From: Agapanthus africanus
Taxonomy: Eukaryota; Streptophyta; Magnoliopsida; Asparagales; Amaryllidaceae
Direction of reading: 5' to 3'
Length of the DNA stretch: 64,000 nt
Assembly: GCA_030015575.1 (NCBI GenBank)
Contig: CM057351.1
Location: 2,190,001-2,254,000 of the forward strand
The translations under genes were made by a program, and so were the position numbers. Positions within the stretch are counted from its first letter, which is position 1. Each line of letters opens with the position of its first letter. The notes under the pieces were generated by a model that saw only the letters and a list, made by a program, of their open reading frames with translations, was not told the origin of the DNA and did no database searches. Below are positions 54,863 to 64,000 of the stretch, piece after piece.

Positions 54863-55555
54863 GGGAACGGCCTCAGGGAAGAGGTCGGGGAAGAGATACT
54901 CGGTGAGGGCGACGCCGAGGCTCCTATGGTGGGCGCTGAGCTTTCCGGGGTTGCGCCTGGCCCTGAGGCCTGAAGCCCCTTGTCTTCTTGTTTTTTCTTC
55001 TTTTTGTTGCATTTGGAATTTTGTTGGCCTCCGGGCATTTTGTAATTCTGGGAAGCCTACAATACCCTTGTAAAAGCTTTGACTTTGTGAATAAAGATTT
55101 TTGTTTTTGCAGTAGTGTTTGTGCTTGTATTTTCTTCTGTCGGTGAACACTTGTATTTGCACAGTACTGCCTTCATGTTGTTTCGGTTCTTCGTCTAGCG
55201 ATTACGCGTCGGATTGAATCTGATCATTTGCCAAGTGTGTGAAGACCGGTGGGAAGACGGTATCTCCATGGCCCCGAAGTCGAGGTGGAGATCGCTTAGA
55301 CGTAGAACCTGATGCCTCTTGGTGAGGTCATGTTCCTTAGCGTGGAAGGCTCGGAGGGGCATGACGATGATAGATCGAGTAGGGTAGCTTCCCGGTGCCT
55401 CTAGGTGAGGGCTTCGATCCCTGGAGTTGTAAGGTAGTAAATTTCCAGCGGAGGATGGCCGAGCAGGGTAGCCACTCAGCTGCCTCTTGTGAGGTCTTTT
55501 GTTCCTTAGCGCGGGAGGGGCCATAAGGGGCCTACTAAGGATGGGCCGAGCAGGG
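54863..55555. repeat. 3' flank of the antisense gene and F-like repeats in G
   Basis: AATAAAG near 55090 could be the polyadenylation signal of the antisense gene. From about 55290 the sequence holds reverse-oriented versions of F's about 88-bp repeats (for example GCCGAGCAGGGTAGC, TGCCTCTTGTGAGG). It ends abruptly where Athila copy 2 begins. The five bases left of the LTR are CAGGG. Confidence 0.65.
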
Positions 55556-57022
55556 TGTTCAGTTGATAAAACTGCACATTTGTTGTTACATTTTTCCTAC
55601 CATTTTCATATTAAAAATGGACTTTATTATAATATATCATACATATGAGGGTTTATGTGTAAAAATACTATTTTCCATGTGTTGATATATTATAATTAGC
55701 ATTTGGTAGGAAAATATATGCAAATAATTTCATTGACCAAATCCTAGTAGAACAAAATCTACTAAATACTATTTGAGTTGTTGTGCAGAATTTTTCCAAG
55801 TTGTGCAGAATTTTTCAAGACTAGAATCAAGGAAATCAAGTTGTTGAAAAAGACTTGCCTAATTAAGAAAGCAAAACTTGGAGACCAAGTCTGGCAGCAA
55901 CCACGAGAAGATTTCCAAATTCTGAAGGTTCCAAGGATCGCCAAATGTCATATCGAGACAGCCCCAGAAAAATGATCAAGGGCCCTGATCATCAGGCCAC
56001 GGATCCGCGGCATAAGCCCTTTGATGCCGTAGATCCGCCGCAGGTATAGGGAGTTGGAAGCTGAGGATTTTTAGGGAAGATCTTTGCTGCTTACTTCCTA
56101 ATTTAGAAGCTTGGGTTCTGGCTTTGGCACTATAAAAATGGACCGAGAGCCTCTTGGAAAATTTATCAAGCCGACGAGATCACGAAGTCCCAGACGCTCA
56201 CGCATCCAGGCTGATCATCAACTGTTCGTCTACCTCCTTAGGAAAGATCGAGAAGCAAATCAAGTTTTTGTAATCATTTTCTACGGAATAAAGTGTAGAT
56301 TATTCAAGTTGATTAATAAAGGTAGTTATTTTATTTAATTCTTTTGCATTTTACATTATGTTTTCCCTCTCTATCTTTTCATCTTCTTTTCCCAACATGC
56401 GCGAGTAATTCTCCGCTTGTTAGGGTTCGTAGGATTAGGGTAGGCTAATGGACGATGAACATCCCTAAACCCTTTTTAAGTCCTATAAAGTTTATGAACT
56501 TTATCAAAAAAATCATTAACATCCTAATCGGGCGCGCTAACAATTCTTTGCTAGTCCCGACCGCGATTAGAGATTAGATTAATGATTGTTTTGGTAAAGG
56601 CTAGATATGAACGGAGTTCCGTGTCGAGATAAGGGTTAAGAGTGGGATTCCTTTTCCCTCCAGAAACCCTAATCTACACGCATCACTGTCGTTCTAGTTT
56701 TAAATCTATTAAAGGATAAAAAGGGTAACTTTTAATTAATCGTTCATAACTACTAAATCCTAACGAACCCTACAAGCCCTCTTATTATATTAACTACATC
56801 TTTAAAATAATCTAGATCTATATTTTTTGCATTCTTGCTTAACGTAGATCTAGAAACTTTCCACAAAATTCTTTATTCCTCCTCTCTTTTCCAACACATC
56901 TAAAGTAAGAGTATAAGATTCAACGTTTCCCTGAGGACGACCCGTACTCATCTCGGTCTGGCTACGCGCGACACCGTTATTGATTGCGGTTATATTCTAC
57001 AAACACATTTTCGTTCCAATCA
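55556..57022 (+). mobile_element. 5' LTR of Athila copy 2
   Basis: TGTTCAGTTGATAAAAC to CGTTCCAATCA, 1467 bp. TATA box at about 56130 (CACTATAAAAATG). It has a 20-bp local duplication of TTGTGCAGAATTTTTC (about 55780-55815). It is more diverged from the copy 1 LTRs than those are from each other. Confidence 0.95.
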
Positions 57023-57024
57023 AA

Positions 57025-57042
57025 TGGCGCCGTTGCCGGGGA
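57025..57042 (+). promoter_or_regulatory. Primer-binding site of Athila copy 2
   Basis: TGGCGCCGTTGCCGGGGA, identical to copy 1, two bases after the LTR end. Confidence 0.9.
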
Positions 57043-57983
57043 TACGTGCGTAATTTTTTATTCTTACTATTTGTGTTGAATTCTTAGACGATTCATATCA
57101 TTATTAACACAAAACTTCAAATTGCATATTTAACGATTTGTGCGTGAATTTTGCAAGGAGATCTGGAGTCACAGAATTAAGGAAAACAGAAGACAGAGGC
57201 ATTCTTAGAGATCCAGAGGAGCAAAGAAGGGCACATAAAAAAATTTCATCACCCGAACCTTCCCTCCTGCGGCGGAACCACGGCATTAGCAAGCATCTGC
57301 GGCGGAAACGCGGCTTGAAAAGGGGATCTAGGGTTCACAATTCTCTGGTATCTTTTTCAACTCCTTCTCTCTCCTCTCAAATCCAATAAAATCTATTTTA
57401 TGCAGGATTCTTTGCAAAATAGCGCCGCCCAAAAATCTTTTTGCAAAAGTTTTGTGATTGGTTTTGTTTTGCATATTTTAATTCGGACTCTAAGGGGCAA
57501 AGACCAAATCAAGATTAGGTGGGGATTTCATCACCCTTCCTAAGCCCCACAAATCACAAACCGAGCATCTAGACCAACCCTTCATTAATCTAAAAAATAT
57601 CTAGACCAGACACTAAGGACTGCCGCGCTCAATAAGGACAAAGGAAGGTCGTGGGTAATCTATCGTTTATCTGCATTACTTTTGTAGTGTCTTGGCAAGT
57701 GTGTCAAAGGCTAGTGGTTATTAATTAGGCCCACTACTGTGGTTCCTTCCCACTTACCTGGCACTTACCTGGCTACAAGGGTAGTACGGTGGCGGTAGAG
57801 GATTGATCATGCGACTTGTCCTTTGGAAGTCTAGGAGCGGTCTAGAGACTGGACCTAGGTGACCTTAGTTCTAGGGTTGCTTGTGCATTTTAGAGTAATT
57901 TGTCTTGAGTCCCACTTTTTTTCAAAACAAACCAATTTTAAAATCACACACACGCTGCCACTTGCACTAAACCCGCTTAGTGC
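57043..57983 (+). other. Leader of Athila copy 2
   Basis: Conserved with 27435-28372, including the short Arg/Ser-rich ORF (57138-57389). No further gene is seen. Confidence 0.7.
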
Positions 57984-60125
57984 ATGCTCGGCTGGACACG
58001 GGATCCTAGTGCCCCTCTTGTCCGCGTTCCTGCTATCGACTCCGAGGTCGGTGCTTCTTCATCTTCTTTTCCCCCACCACACACCACGACCGAGATGGAC
58101 GACACTCCATCAGAATATAACACCATGCTGCCACCGCCCGTAGGTGCGCAGAATCCACCGCGCATCTCTCTCCAAGAGAGATGCTATCCTATCCGTGGTC
58201 CTCTTCCCACCTGTCTATCTTTTCCACCACCTAACGGGGATAATTTTGAAATTAAACCCCATTACATCAATCTGCTGCCCAAATTTCACGGGCTTGAGCC
58301 GGAAGACGCGTACGTTTTCATCACCAAATTCGGAAACGTATGCGCAATGATGGGTACTTCACAGTTGACTGTCGATGTTATGCGTTTGCGTCTTCTCCCA
58401 TTCACACTGTGTGACTTGGTAGAAAAATGGCTTTACAATACTGCCGCACACTCTATCACTAATTGGGATGAATTCGTCATAGCATTTCTTAAGAAGTTTT
58501 ACCCAAACCATAAGACTGCCCATATTAGGAGCGAGATCAACCAGTTCACCCAGCTTCCTAATGAACCATTTTGGAAGTGCTTTGAACGTTTCAAAGATCT
58601 GCTTGTCCAATGCCCCCATCACGGAATACAAAGATGGGATTTATGTCGGATTATATATGAGGGCATTAATCCAGCGACAAAGCAGATGCTTGAAACAATG
58701 TGTCAATATAATTTCATGTCTAAAGATGACGGTGAAGCATGGAAATATCTGGAAGATCTCGCAGAAAACACTTTGCAGTGGGAAAGCGTAAGACCACCTT
58801 CAACTAAGGGAGGTATTCACCAGCTCGATGTTTCCATCGCAGTGAAAGCCGAAATGGCAGCGATACAGAAGAAACTCGACGCTATTAAGAACAGATTCTC
58901 ATCAGTCTCCCTAAATCAGGTTACGCTTCCCAAAACCGTCTGTGGTTGCTGTTCGGATCCTTCACACTTAACGGAAGAATGTCCTATGAATGCATCATTT
59001 CAAGCTAATGCTGCTTTTCAGCAGCGACCTAGAAACGACCCTTATTCTTCCGCGTACAATCAAGGATGGAGGAATCATCATAACTTTGCTTGGAATCAAA
59101 ACCAACAAAGCAATTATCAAAGACCTCCTCCACAGCAACCACAACCACAGAATCAGCCCCCCTTTCAATCACAAAATTTTCAAAATCCGGCCAACATTTC
59201 TACACCACAAGTGGCCGGTACTGACAACTCTTCACTTGCACAAACTTTGGATATGTTCATGAAACATTCCATGCAATTGTCGGCTGAGATGAAGTCTTCT
59301 ATTGATACCATAACGAAAAACTCCGCCTCCCATGGTGAGAGTATTAAATCATTAGAAAACCAAATCGCACAGTTAAACGCTGCAATGAGTGCGAGAGAAA
59401 AAGGGAAACTCCCATCTCAACCCTTACCGAATCCTGGCCATTCACAAAATCATAATGTGAATGCCGTTACTACGTTGAGATCGGGGAGAGTGCTGAACAA
59501 CCGAGTGGGTGAGCAATTTGATGTTAGTGACACATTTGATACCCCAGCTTCTTCTTCTTCTTCCCCTAATTTGTCTAGTCTCCCACCTTCATCCGAGCCT
59601 ATTCTCCGTTTTCCCCAAGGCTCGAACATTTTGCCAAATCTATCTAAGTCGATTCCCACTCCAATTTTGGGATCGAATCCGTCCCCACAGTCTTCTCCAC
59701 AAACGTTGGACCCAAAACTTATTGATCAAGCTCCATTTCCAAACAGATTAAGGGCCAACAGACCTAACCCGCAAATGGAGAAGATTGTGGAAATGTTTAA
59801 ACAAGTTAGCGTGAATATTCCTCTCCTAGATGCTATTCAACAAGTCCCATCTTATGCAAGAATCCTTAAAGACTTGTGCACTAGGAAGAGAAAAACTCAA
59901 GTGCCTAAGAAGGTTTTCATGACGAGAAATGTTAGCACAGCTTTTACCCAACAAATACCAAAGAAACGTAAGGAGCCCGGCTGTCCTACAATCTTTATTT
60001 CTATTGGGGGTAAAAATATTAATCGTGCTTTACTCGATCTAGGCGCTAGCGTCAACTTACTTCCTTATTCAGTATACGAGCAGTTAGGAATTAGAGAGTT
60101 AAAATCCGCCCATTGTACTCTCTAG
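57984..60125 (+). CDS. gag and start of protease, Athila copy 2
   Basis: An uninterrupted frame from ATG 57984 to TAG 60123-60125, 713 residues. It has the gag domain (about residues 95-260), the zinc knuckle CGCCSDPSHLTEEC (about 58947-58988), a Gln/Asn/Pro-rich linker, a Ser-rich stretch and the protease start with [12 protein letters not shown] (about 60030-60070). The terminal TAG replaces the CAG of copy 1, so the frame is cut within protease. Gag itself appears complete. It shows that gag and pol are one frame in this family, since no stop or shift separates them here before protease. Confidence 0.9.
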   Translation: MLGWTRDPSAPLVRVPAIDSEVGASSSSFPPPHTTTEMDDTPSEYNTMLPPPVGAQNPPRISLQERCYPIRGPLPTCLSFPPPNGDNFEIKPHYINLLPKFHGLEPEDAYVFITKFGNVCAMMGTSQLTVDVMRLRLLPFTLCDLVEKWLYNTAAHSITNWDEFVIAFLKKFYPNHKTAHIRSEINQFTQLPNEPFWKCFERFKDLLVQCPHHGIQRWDLCRIIYEGINPATKQMLETMCQYNFMSKDDGEAWKYLEDLAENTLQWESVRPPSTKGGIHQLDVSIAVKAEMAAIQKKLDAIKNRFSSVSLNQVTLPKTVCGCCSDPSHLTEECPMNASFQANAAFQQRPRNDPYSSAYNQGWRNHHNFAWNQNQQSNYQRPPPQQPQPQNQPPFQSQNFQNPANISTPQVAGTDNSSLAQTLDMFMKHSMQLSAEMKSSIDTITKNSASHGESIKSLENQIAQLNAAMSAREKGKLPSQPLPNPGHSQNHNVNAVTTLRSGRVLNNRVGEQFDVSDTFDTPASSSSSPNLSSLPPSSEPILRFPQGSNILPNLSKSIPTPILGSNPSPQSSPQTLDPKLIDQAPFPNRLRANRPNPQMEKIVEMFKQVSVNIPLLDAIQQVPSYARILKDLCTRKRKTQVPKKVFMTRNVSTAFTQQIPKKRKEPGCPTIFISIGGKNINRALLDLGASVNLLPYSVYEQLGIRELKSAHCTL

Positions 60126-63100
60126 ATGGCATACCGATCGATCACCAAACCTCGGGGCGAACTAGAGGATGTGTTAATTAAAGTCGGGGAATTCATATTT
60201 CCCGTGGACTTTATTGTTTTAGATACACAACCTGTGGCAAACCCACGCAATCAAATCCCGGTGATACTTGGTCGACCCTTCCTAGCAACTTCTAACGCTG
60301 TAATTAATTGTCGTAACGGTTCTATGAACTTATCCTTCGGGAAAATGACAATTGAGCTTAATATTTACAAGCTAGGAAGTCAACCATCAGAACCTTCTGC
60401 TCATTTGCTGGATGTTTGTTCCATCCATGAGATAGCTTCCGAAAGCTGCATGGATGAGGAACTTTGCTTTGATGTTCTCAACAACACTAATGAGACATCG
60501 TTTGATCTTGCACCATTTCACAGTGAGGATATGTTCAATGAGTCCGACCTTAAGATTGAACCTGTTGACTCGTTGCAAAAGTCAGCAGCACTTTCCGAGT
60601 CAATATCTTATGCAAGTTTTGAGCCTCTTATGGAGTCCGAATATCATTCCGTTACCCCCACCTTCTATAGTCTCTCCGCCAATTCTTGATCTCAAACCGC
60701 TACCTTCTCATCTTAAATATGCATATTTAGGAGAGAATGAGACTTTGCCAGTGATTATTTCCGCTTCTCTAGCCTTTGAGCAAGAGAACGCACTGTTGGC
60801 AGTATTGAGATCGAATCGGCAAGCATTTGGTTGGACGATGGCCGACATCAAAGGGATTAGTCCCTTAATTGTTGAACATCACATACATTTGATGGATGAT
60901 GCCAAACCAACCCAAGACCCACAAAGACGGTTAAATCCCGTTATGAAGGAGGCGGTAAAGAAAGAAATCGTCAAGTGCCTTGATAATGGAATAATTTACC
61001 CCATATCTGATAGCCAATGGGTAAGTCCAATTCATGTGGTCCCTAAAAAGTCTGGCATCACGGTCATCACTAATGAGGCTAATGAGTTAATCCAAACACG
61101 CACCCAAACTGGGTGGCGCGTATGTATTGATTACAGGAAACTCAATGCCGCGACGAGGAAAGATCACTTCCCTCTACCTTTCATTGCCCAGATGTAAGAA
61201 CGATTAGCGAGACACGAATACTACTGTTTCTTGGACGGATACTCTGGATATAACCAGGTCCCCATCGTCGAAAAAGATCAAGATAAAACCACTTTTACTT
61301 GTCCTTTCGGAACTTTTGCTTATAGACGCATGCCCTTTGGGTTATGCAACGCTCCCGCTATATTTCAGCGGTGCATGATGGGGATATTTTCAGATATGGT
61401 GGAAAATTTTCTAGAAATTTTTATGGACGATTTCTCCATTTTTGGGGACTCCTTTGAGGACTGCCTTCGTAATCTTAACGCGGTTCTTACCCGCTGTAAG
61501 GATAAGAACTTGACTTTGAATTGGGGAAAATGCCATTTTATGGTCCAAGAAGGTATTGTACTTGGACATATAATTTCAAGAAAAGGCATTGAGGTTGACA
61601 GAGCTAAAATAGATGTCATTCAAAACCTCCTTCGTCCCAACTGCGTCAAAAATATACGATCCTTCCTTGGTCATGCAGGATTTTATAGAAGATTTATTAA
61701 GGATTTTAGCAAAATTGCTAGACCCTTAACCCTTTTATTGGCTAAGGACACTACTTTTCACTTCGATTCGGATTGTGAAGCTACTTTTGAATCGCTTAAA
61801 GAATCACTCACTACAGCCCCCGTTCTATCATCTCCGGATTGGAACCACCCGTTCGAGCTTATGTGTGATGCATCAGATTTTTCTATTGGTGCTGTCTTAG
61901 GACAGCATATTGATAAGATGCCATATGTAATTTACTATGCAAGTAGGACCTTGAATGATGCACAAATAAATTACACAACTGCCGAGAAAGAACTCTTGGC
62001 AGTTGTATTTGCATTAGAGAAATTCAGGCCCTACTTGATTGGCCTGCCTATCGTGGTTTACACAGATCATTCCGCCCTACGACATCTTTTATCGAAGAAG
62101 GATGCGAAGGCCAGGCTAATACGTTGGATCCTATTGTTACAAGAATTTGATCTTGTCATTCGAGACAAGAGTGGATGTGAAAACGTTGTAGCCGACCATC
62201 TTTCATGCATCACTTCTTCGCCAACTTTGACCGTGCCGATAAATGACTCATTTCCTGACGAACACCTCTTGACTGTATCCTATGAACTTTGGTTCGTAGA
62301 TATCGTGAACTATCTTGCGACGGGACTTATTCCTAGTGATTGGTCGAAACAAGACAAACTTCGATTTCTATCCCAAGTAAAATATTTTTACTGGGATGAA
62401 CCTTATCTATTCAAGTATTGTTCCGATCAAATCATTCGCAGGTGTGTCCCTAACGATGAATTCAAGAGCGTGTTATTATTTTGTCATGATCAGGCATGCG
62501 ACGGTCATTTTGGACCTCGAAAAACGGCGGAGAAAGTTTTGCAATGTGGCTTTTATTAGCCAACTTTATTTAAAGATGTATATGAACATTGCAAAACTTG
62601 TCCGCGATGTCAGCATTTGGGTCGGATTTCACAAAGGAATGAGATGCCGCTCCAACCTATGTTGGTTGTGGAAATATTTGACGTTTGGGGTATTGATTTT
62701 ATGGGCCCTTTTCCCAACTCCTTTGGGAATCTATATATCTTGTTAGCGGTTGATTATGTCTCGAAATGGGTGGAAGCTATACCGTGTCACACTAATGACA
62801 GCAAAGTTTTCATTAAGTTCCTTAAAGAAAATATCTTTTCGCGATTCGGACACCCTCGTGCTATAATTAGCGACAACGGGACACAATTCTGTAATAGGTC
62901 TTTCGAGGCCTTGATGCGGAAATATTCAATCACTCACAAGCTTTCTACGCCCTATCACCCCCAAACAAGAGGGCAGGCTGAGATCTCAAATAGGCAGATC
63001 AAACAAATATTGGAGAAGACATTTTCGAAAAACCGTAAAGATTGGTCAACCAAATTGACGGATACTCTTTGGGCATTCCGCACCGCTTATAAGACCGATC

Positions 63101-63579
63101 TTGGTATGTCTCCATACCGCCTTGTGTTTGGGAAGGCATGCCACCTCCTTGTCGAGATTGAACATAAGGCAATGTGGGCTATTAAAGAGCTTAATTTTGA
63201 TCTTGATCATGCAGGCAGCTATCGGAAGTTGCAGTTGAATGAGCTAAGCGAACTCCGCGATGAAGCTTACGATAATGCGGTGATAGTAAAGAACAGGACT
63301 AAAGTGTTCCACGATAAAAATCTTTTTAGAAAAACCTTCACATCGGGGCAACAAGTCCTTCTTTACGATTCCCGTCTCCATCTTCATCCGGGTAAGCTTA
63401 AATCTCGTTGGAAATGACCTTTTGTGGTCCGGTATGTACACCCGCACGGGGCAGTTGAAGTCAAAAATTTGAAAAACGGTTCAATTTTTAAAGTAAATGG
63501 GCATAGATTAAAACCGTATTTTTCTGTTGACCCGGTGGAGGAGCTCCTGTTTTTACAGGAGCCGCTTTGTCAAAACTAA
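60126..63579 (+). pseudogene. pol of Athila copy 2 (multiple breaks)
   Basis: It continues the protease-RT-RNase H-integrase frame of copy 1. It is broken by TAG 60123, an extra C in a C-run near 60656, TAA 61195-61197 (TTA in copy 1), TAG 62557-62559 (TGG in copy 1) and TGA 63415-63417 (GGA in copy 1). RT motifs ([12 protein letters not shown]), RNase [15 protein letters not shown], an intact integrase finger CKTCPRC and the catalytic residues [18 protein letters not shown] and [10 protein letters not shown] are recognisable. The first and fourth stops are C-to-T or G-to-A transitions; the last is a transversion. Confidence 0.92.
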
Positions 63580-64000
63580 ATTTCCTCCGCCTCACCTCCA
63601 TGTTTTTGTAACAATTTCTCATTTTAAGAATGGAGGTGAGTAAAAATGGATTTGATTGAATATCTGTGCGTGTCAAAGATCAAGTTTGGGGGTAGTTTTC
63701 ATTTAACTATTATTTTACCCCTTGTATCTCTCTCCTAGTATATAGGTCCTTGTTCTTAAAAGGTTACATCAGTGAGGACACTGCTGAAAACAGGTTTGGG
63801 GGGAGGTTTGTATTCACTGAATTATCTTTGACACTGGGCATTAAAATTTTTTAAAACAAAAGAGTAGAAAGTGAAAAATTACATCCAAAAGATAGGAATA
63901 GTTTAAGAAAACCAAGAAAATTAGAAGTTTTCTTAAACGAACTAGTAATAAGTAGTTATGAGCTGTTGTCCCAAGGGTCAGTAAGATGAAGGAAGTCACT
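63580..64000 (+). other. Post-pol region of Athila copy 2
   Basis: It contains the conserved inverted repeat CTCACCTCCAT/ATGGAGGTGAG (63591-63601 and 63630-63640) and the internal polypurine-like tract AAGATCAAGTTTGGGGGTAG (about 63676-63695). The remainder matches copy 1 and has no ORF of note. The window ends here. Confidence 0.8.

Larger units (their letters stand above)
51729..55555 (-). mobile_element. Element G: Tat-like element related to F (minus strand), cut by Athila copy 2
   Basis: The 3' LTR (52452 down to about 51729) and polypurine tract match those of F. The interior contains an antisense (plus-strand) gene and F-like repeats. Any gag and the 5' LTR must lie right of the Athila insertion and outside the window. 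The left end is uncertain: TG occurs at 51729 and 51737 and no duplication can be tested. Confidence 0.8.
55556..64000 (+). mobile_element. Athila element copy 2 (runs off the window)
   Basis: 5' LTR, primer site, leader, gag-pol and post-pol region are present and closely match copy 1. By comparison with copy 1 the window ends roughly 1 kb before the 3' LTR. It is inserted into element G. It has more coding damage than copy 1 in pol but an intact gag, so the two copies are broken in complementary places. Confidence 0.95.

Overview
The window is plant nuclear DNA made almost entirely of nested LTR retrotransposons. I found no convincing ordinary host gene. Lineage signatures point to a flowering plant, probably a eudicot: Athila (Ty3/gypsy) gag-pol, Tat-like gag proteins, an Angela/BARE-like Ty1/copia LTR with an initiator-tRNA-Met type primer site, long TGTCACG-type LTRs, and antisense accessory genes carrying a plant mobile domain (PMD) or a 'putative gypsy type transposon' (Transposase_28) domain. 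The density and nesting suggest heterochromatin.

Layout, left block (1-43775). The oldest visible insertion is element E, a minus-strand copia element. Its 5' LTR starts at 43775 and ends at 25523, followed by its primer site (25509-25521) and leader. That LTR was later split by a full-length Athila element (26083-36773, TSD CCATA) and by a solo LTR D1 (37508-43072, TSD TTGAC), which was itself split by a related solo LTR D2 in the opposite orientation (38052-40823). E's leader was split by a 4-kb solo LTR C (20693-24663, TSD CCTTA) and by element B (1-20679, only its 3' part in the window). B carries an antisense, intron-containing PMD gene (801-15900, minus). The last exon of that gene was hit by element A (1140-11714, TSD GTCGC), a gag-only element of B's own LTR family. 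The gag of A was then hit by an Athila solo LTR (4199-5645, TSD TCAAC). Insertion boundaries are supported by 5-bp duplications read directly from the sequence, and where exons or gag were split the reading frame closes again if insertion and duplication are discounted.

Right block (43776-64000). AT-rich unassigned sequence holds element F (44274-49764, TSD GTCCT), a compact gag-only Tat-like element with an antisense ORF and about 88-bp repeats. After more unassigned sequence and a 37-bp-arm foldback (51565-51645) comes element G, a minus-strand relative of F. G contains an antisense three-exon gene with a Transposase_28 domain and a coiled coil. G is cut at 55556 by a second Athila copy that runs off the window.

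How the parts work together: only the Athila copies encode pol. Copy 1 has an uninterrupted protease-RT-RNase H-integrase frame but a damaged gag and an altered integrase zinc cysteine; copy 2 has several breaks. A, B (as far as seen), F and G lack pol and would depend on enzymes from elsewhere.

Most unusual signals: (1) a 1.7-kb tract (16024-17718) made of dozens of back-to-back short perfect inverted repeats with different stems; (2) cassettes of hairpins in A and B whose stems differ by compensatory changes around a conserved loop; (3) antisense accessory genes in three related elements, each with a TATA box on its own strand.
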